Source of the DNA: DATFVJ01 sp963826515
GTDB taxonomy: Bacteria > Actinomycetota > Actinomycetes > Streptosporangiales > Streptosporangiaceae
Length of the DNA stretch: 64,000 nt
Reading direction: 5' to 3'
Assembly: GCA_963826515.1 (NCBI GenBank)
Contig: CAWGXI010000010.1
Span: 682,001-746,000, forward strand
In this document: positions 61,578 through 64,000 of the stretch, one piece after another
Layout: every line of letters starts with the position of its first letter
Position numbering within the stretch: position 1 is the stretch's first letter
Notes under the pieces: model-generated
The model's database searches: none
What the model was told of the DNA's origin: nothing
Seen by the model: only the letters and a program-made list of their open reading frames with translations
Program-made: the position numbers and the translations under genes

Positions 61578-63440
61578 TCATCTGGGGGTGCCGGCGGCAG
61601 TCGTCGTCCACCCCGACGACTCTGTCGCGTTGAGCGCCTCGATCCTGATGTAGTACGTGTGGCCTCTGAGCAGCCCAGCCAGGGTGTAAGCGCTGGCCGT
61701 AGGGCCGACCTCAAAAGACGCGAAGCCCGTCGTGAAGGAGGCATCCGCCGCCCGCTGGATGATAAACCCGGTGACCGGCGAGGCTCCGTTGCTCTCTGTC
61801 CAGGTGAGATAGACTCCGCCGGGACCCGTGCCCGGCGCGAACGCCCGCACGTTCAGGTTCACCGGCGCCGACGGCGTCGTCACGGGAACCAGGATCGGCG
61901 CCACGTTCGACCAAGCCGAGTCGCTGATCAGGCCCTGGGCCTTCACACGGTAGTAATACGTCGTGCCCTGGGAGACGTTGTTATCCAGGTAGGTCAACGC
62001 TGCCGGGTCGATGTCGACGTCGGTCACCCCGTTGGTGAACTCCGAGTCGCTCGCCCGCTCTATGAGAAGGTCCGTCGCTGGCTTGTCGTTGGGTGTCTCG
62101 GTCCAGTTCAGCGACACGCTCGACCCGGTGAGCGTGGCCGCCAGACCGCCCGGCGCGGCCGGCTGGGTCGTGAAAAAGATCTTCGTAGCTCTGGACCAGG
62201 ACGAGTTGCTGACCTCGTTCTCCGCCCGCACCCGGTAGACGTACGGCGTGTCCTCCACCACGCTCGTATCCGTGTAGCTCTTGTTATCCCGGTTGGCAAG
62301 GAAGTAGGTCACATCCTGGTTACCGGGGGTGACCCCTTTGTTGCCGACCGTCAGCCGCTTCACTACCACGTCTGACACCGGCGGACTGGACGCGAGGGAG
62401 GGGTTGCTCCACGTCAGCGACACACCGGCCGGCGGGCCGGACACGGGGCCGACGACCGTGGCTTTCAGGCCGGTGGGCGTGTCCGGCACGGTCGCGAACA
62501 GGACCGACGCGGAGTCCGACCACGCGGAGTAGCCGCCGTTGCCGTCGTCCGTCCGCACCTCGTAGTAATACATCGTGCATTCCGTCACGGCGTTGTCCGC
62601 GTACAAGCCGTCACCCGCGTCGACGCCGGTGAAGCCGGTCACATCCTGGGTGAACATGTCGTCGGTCGCCCGCCTGATATCCACTTGGGCCACCGGCGGG
62701 CTCGCGTTGTTCTGCCAGGTGAGATTGACCCCGGCTGGTGGGCCGGTGCCGGGGCCGACGACCTTGGCCACGAGATCGCCCGGCGCTGGCACCGTGGTGA
62801 TCGAGACGGTGTCCGACCAGGCCGACTGGTTGGACTGGGCATCAATTTCGGCCACCCGATAGTAGTACGTCGTTTCCGTGTCCACGGTGCTATCCGTGTA
62901 GCTTTCCGAGCCCGCGTAGAAGTCGTCGATCTCGAAAACTTGGCCGCTGAAATCGTCGGCGGCGGCTCGTTCTATCCTCCATTCCACGCCTACCGCGTCG
63001 CTGTTCGTCCAGGTCAGAATCACCGATGCCGGTGCGTTCGCCGCCGTAAGGTTCGTCGGTGCTGCAGGAGACGCGAGCGGCCGAGGTCCAGGGGTCATGC
63101 CTCCCGCGGCATGGCCAGGATGGGCAGGCCGGGTCGCCGGGTGGCGCTTCGACTGGATTGAGATGCCTCGCGGGGAGTTCGAGGACATCCGATGAGACCG
63201 GGATCGGTGACCTTGCGTGCGGCGTTGTGAGCGATGCGTGCGGTGGTGCGAGCGATGAGTCCGATGATGCCTTGGATGCGTTACGCTCACGGCGGCCGTC
63301 GTACCGTGCGCGGCGATGGACCCGGGCGTCGAGACGTGGGAGCTTGCCGCCCCCACGGGGACCGACGCCGCCGCCACCTCGCTTGGTGATCCGATGAGGA
63401 TGGCAAGCGCGGTCAGAACGAACACGAATTTTCTGTGCAT
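61578..63440 (-). CDS. Secreted multidomain fibronectin type III protein
   Basis: This 620-residue product has a signal peptide (MHRKFVFVLTALAILIGSPS), a basic His/Arg-rich segment (HRTHRSHHRTHRSQRRTQGH), and five Fn3 domains from about residue 130. Each has the pattern P-x-x-L-x-A ... W-(T/N) ... YYYRV (NLTAANAPASVILTWTNSDA; TTYYYRVAEIDAQSN; VNLTWQNNASPP; VSLTWSNPSLAS; VSLNWTETPNDK; GVYLTWTESNGA). Such strings of Fn3 domains act in cell-surface adhesion or as spacers on exported enzymes; no catalytic domain is present. It lies 241 bp upstream of its single-domain paralogue. Confidence 0.88.
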   Translation of the reverse strand: MHRKFVFVLTALAILIGSPSEVAAASVPVGAASSHVSTPGSIAAHGTTAAVSVTHPRHHRTHRSHHRTHRSQRRTQGHRSRSHRMSSNSPRGISIQSKRHPATRPAHPGHAAGGMTPGPRPLASPAAPTNLTAANAPASVILTWTNSDAVGVEWRIERAAADDFSGQVFEIDDFYAGSESYTDSTVDTETTYYYRVAEIDAQSNQSAWSDTVSITTVPAPGDLVAKVVGPGTGPPAGVNLTWQNNASPPVAQVDIRRATDDMFTQDVTGFTGVDAGDGLYADNAVTECTMYYYEVRTDDGNGGYSAWSDSASVLFATVPDTPTGLKATVVGPVSGPPAGVSLTWSNPSLASSPPVSDVVVKRLTVGNKGVTPGNQDVTYFLANRDNKSYTDTSVVEDTPYVYRVRAENEVSNSSWSRATKIFFTTQPAAPGGLAATLTGSSVSLNWTETPNDKPATDLLIERASDSEFTNGVTDVDIDPAALTYLDNNVSQGTTYYYRVKAQGLISDSAWSNVAPILVPVTTPSAPVNLNVRAFAPGTGPGGVYLTWTESNGASPVTGFIIQRAADASFTTGFASFEVGPTASAYTLAGLLRGHTYYIRIEALNATESSGWTTTAAGTPR

Positions 63441-64000
63441 GATCCCGTCCCCCCGAAGCAGGATTTCGTATCAATAGAGAGCCAGACAGCGCGCCTTCTT
63501 CCCCAACAAGCTGAGGATCTACCCCAGGTCTATACCCGGTCTATACCACTCAAAGTATCGATCATGTAACTCTCTGCATCAAGAGCACGCTGTACCTTTC
63601 TCCCGAGTTTCATTAGTCCGCCAGATGCTGCGGCTGTCGTCATTATGGAGCCACCAGAAGGATTTGGTTAAACCCGCCGGGGAAAGCATAGAAATGACCG
63701 CTACGCCCGCATTTATCGGCGCCTAAAGCGCATATGCGGTCCGCAAGCATCCGGATCCGGGTGGCTCGGACGGCCATCGGGCAGCGAGCCTGATGGACCG
63801 CAATATGCAGGACGGCAGTCGGCGCGAAAGCATTGCGCGATTTCAGCCACATCGATTGAATTGTCCCATTGGAGACCCTACATCTCGGTCGTGGCTGACG
63901 TTTAACGCGGCGTCAGTAGGGGACGTCGTATCGAAGATGCGTACGGGGGGGATAGTAATTCGTCCAGTTAAGTGCTGATCCACGTATTTCGGCAGACACA
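63441..64000. other. Upstream region of the Fn3 gene; no gene seen
   Basis: The first 190 bases hold the related leader described above. The rest, less GC-rich, shows short frames only. The next gene must lie outside the window. Confidence 0.5.

Overview
The window looks like chromosomal DNA of a high-GC Actinomycetota bacterium. The evidence is very GC-rich coding sequence, GTG starts, an Lsr2 nucleoid protein, a SigE-type sigma factor, DUF1206 and PGPGW membrane proteins, a CmtR-like metal sensor and many actinobacterial insertion sequences. I cannot name the genus from sequence alone; a Streptosporangiales- or Trebonia-like soil actinomycete is a guess.

Bases 1 to about 36.2 kb are an eroded accessory region. 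Intact genes stand between broken ones: a LuxR regulator (cut by the window edge), an NADP-binding oxidoreductase, a sigma factor, a cation transporter coupled to a CmtR-like repressor, an ornithine-cyclodeaminase-family enzyme, an amphi-Trp protein, a MOSC protein, a secreted lectin-like propeller, a PGPGW protein, a Mut7-C protein, a 354-residue unknown and a 50-residue membrane microprotein. Around them lie full or partial IS256, IS481, IS982, IS630, IS5, ISAzo13, IS110, IS701 and ISAs1 elements, a truncated integrase, a group II intron maturase scrap, degenerate tRNA-Arg and tRNA-Pro pieces, and broken VOC, Hsp20, GH3, P-type ATPase, BON, caspase, lipoprotein, TPR, sarcosine-oxidase and hydrolase genes. 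An IS5 sits inside an IS630 (TTA duplication) and an IS110 sits inside an ISAzo13. An intact tRNA-Thr(GGT) at 36.2 kb lies close to the edge of this region.

From about 37.7 kb the sequence becomes ordered. Cell-surface proteins and a GCS2-type ligase (37.8-43.6 kb) precede a flavin electron-transfer operon (43.7-50.1 kb): an anchored low-complexity protein ending in DATSGAS, ApbE flavin transferase, a ferric-reductase-like membrane protein, a NuoF-like flavoprotein, a ferredoxin, a response regulator and a sensor kinase. TTCAGAA repeats lie upstream of both the first gene and the regulator gene. The NuoF-like gene is put out of frame by a 52-bp tandem duplication near its start.

After Lsr2 comes a four-gene operon on the minus strand (55.4 to 50.9 kb): a nucleotide-sugar dehydrogenase, a processive GT2 glycosyltransferase, an AlgG-like parallel beta-helix protein and a GH113-like lipoprotein. 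Together they resemble a compact uronic-acid exopolysaccharide (alginate-type) system. The right end (55.6-63.4 kb) encodes secreted proteins: one with Cys-pair repeats, one with a Pro/Gly repeat tail, and two paralogous fibronectin type III proteins with related 5' leaders.
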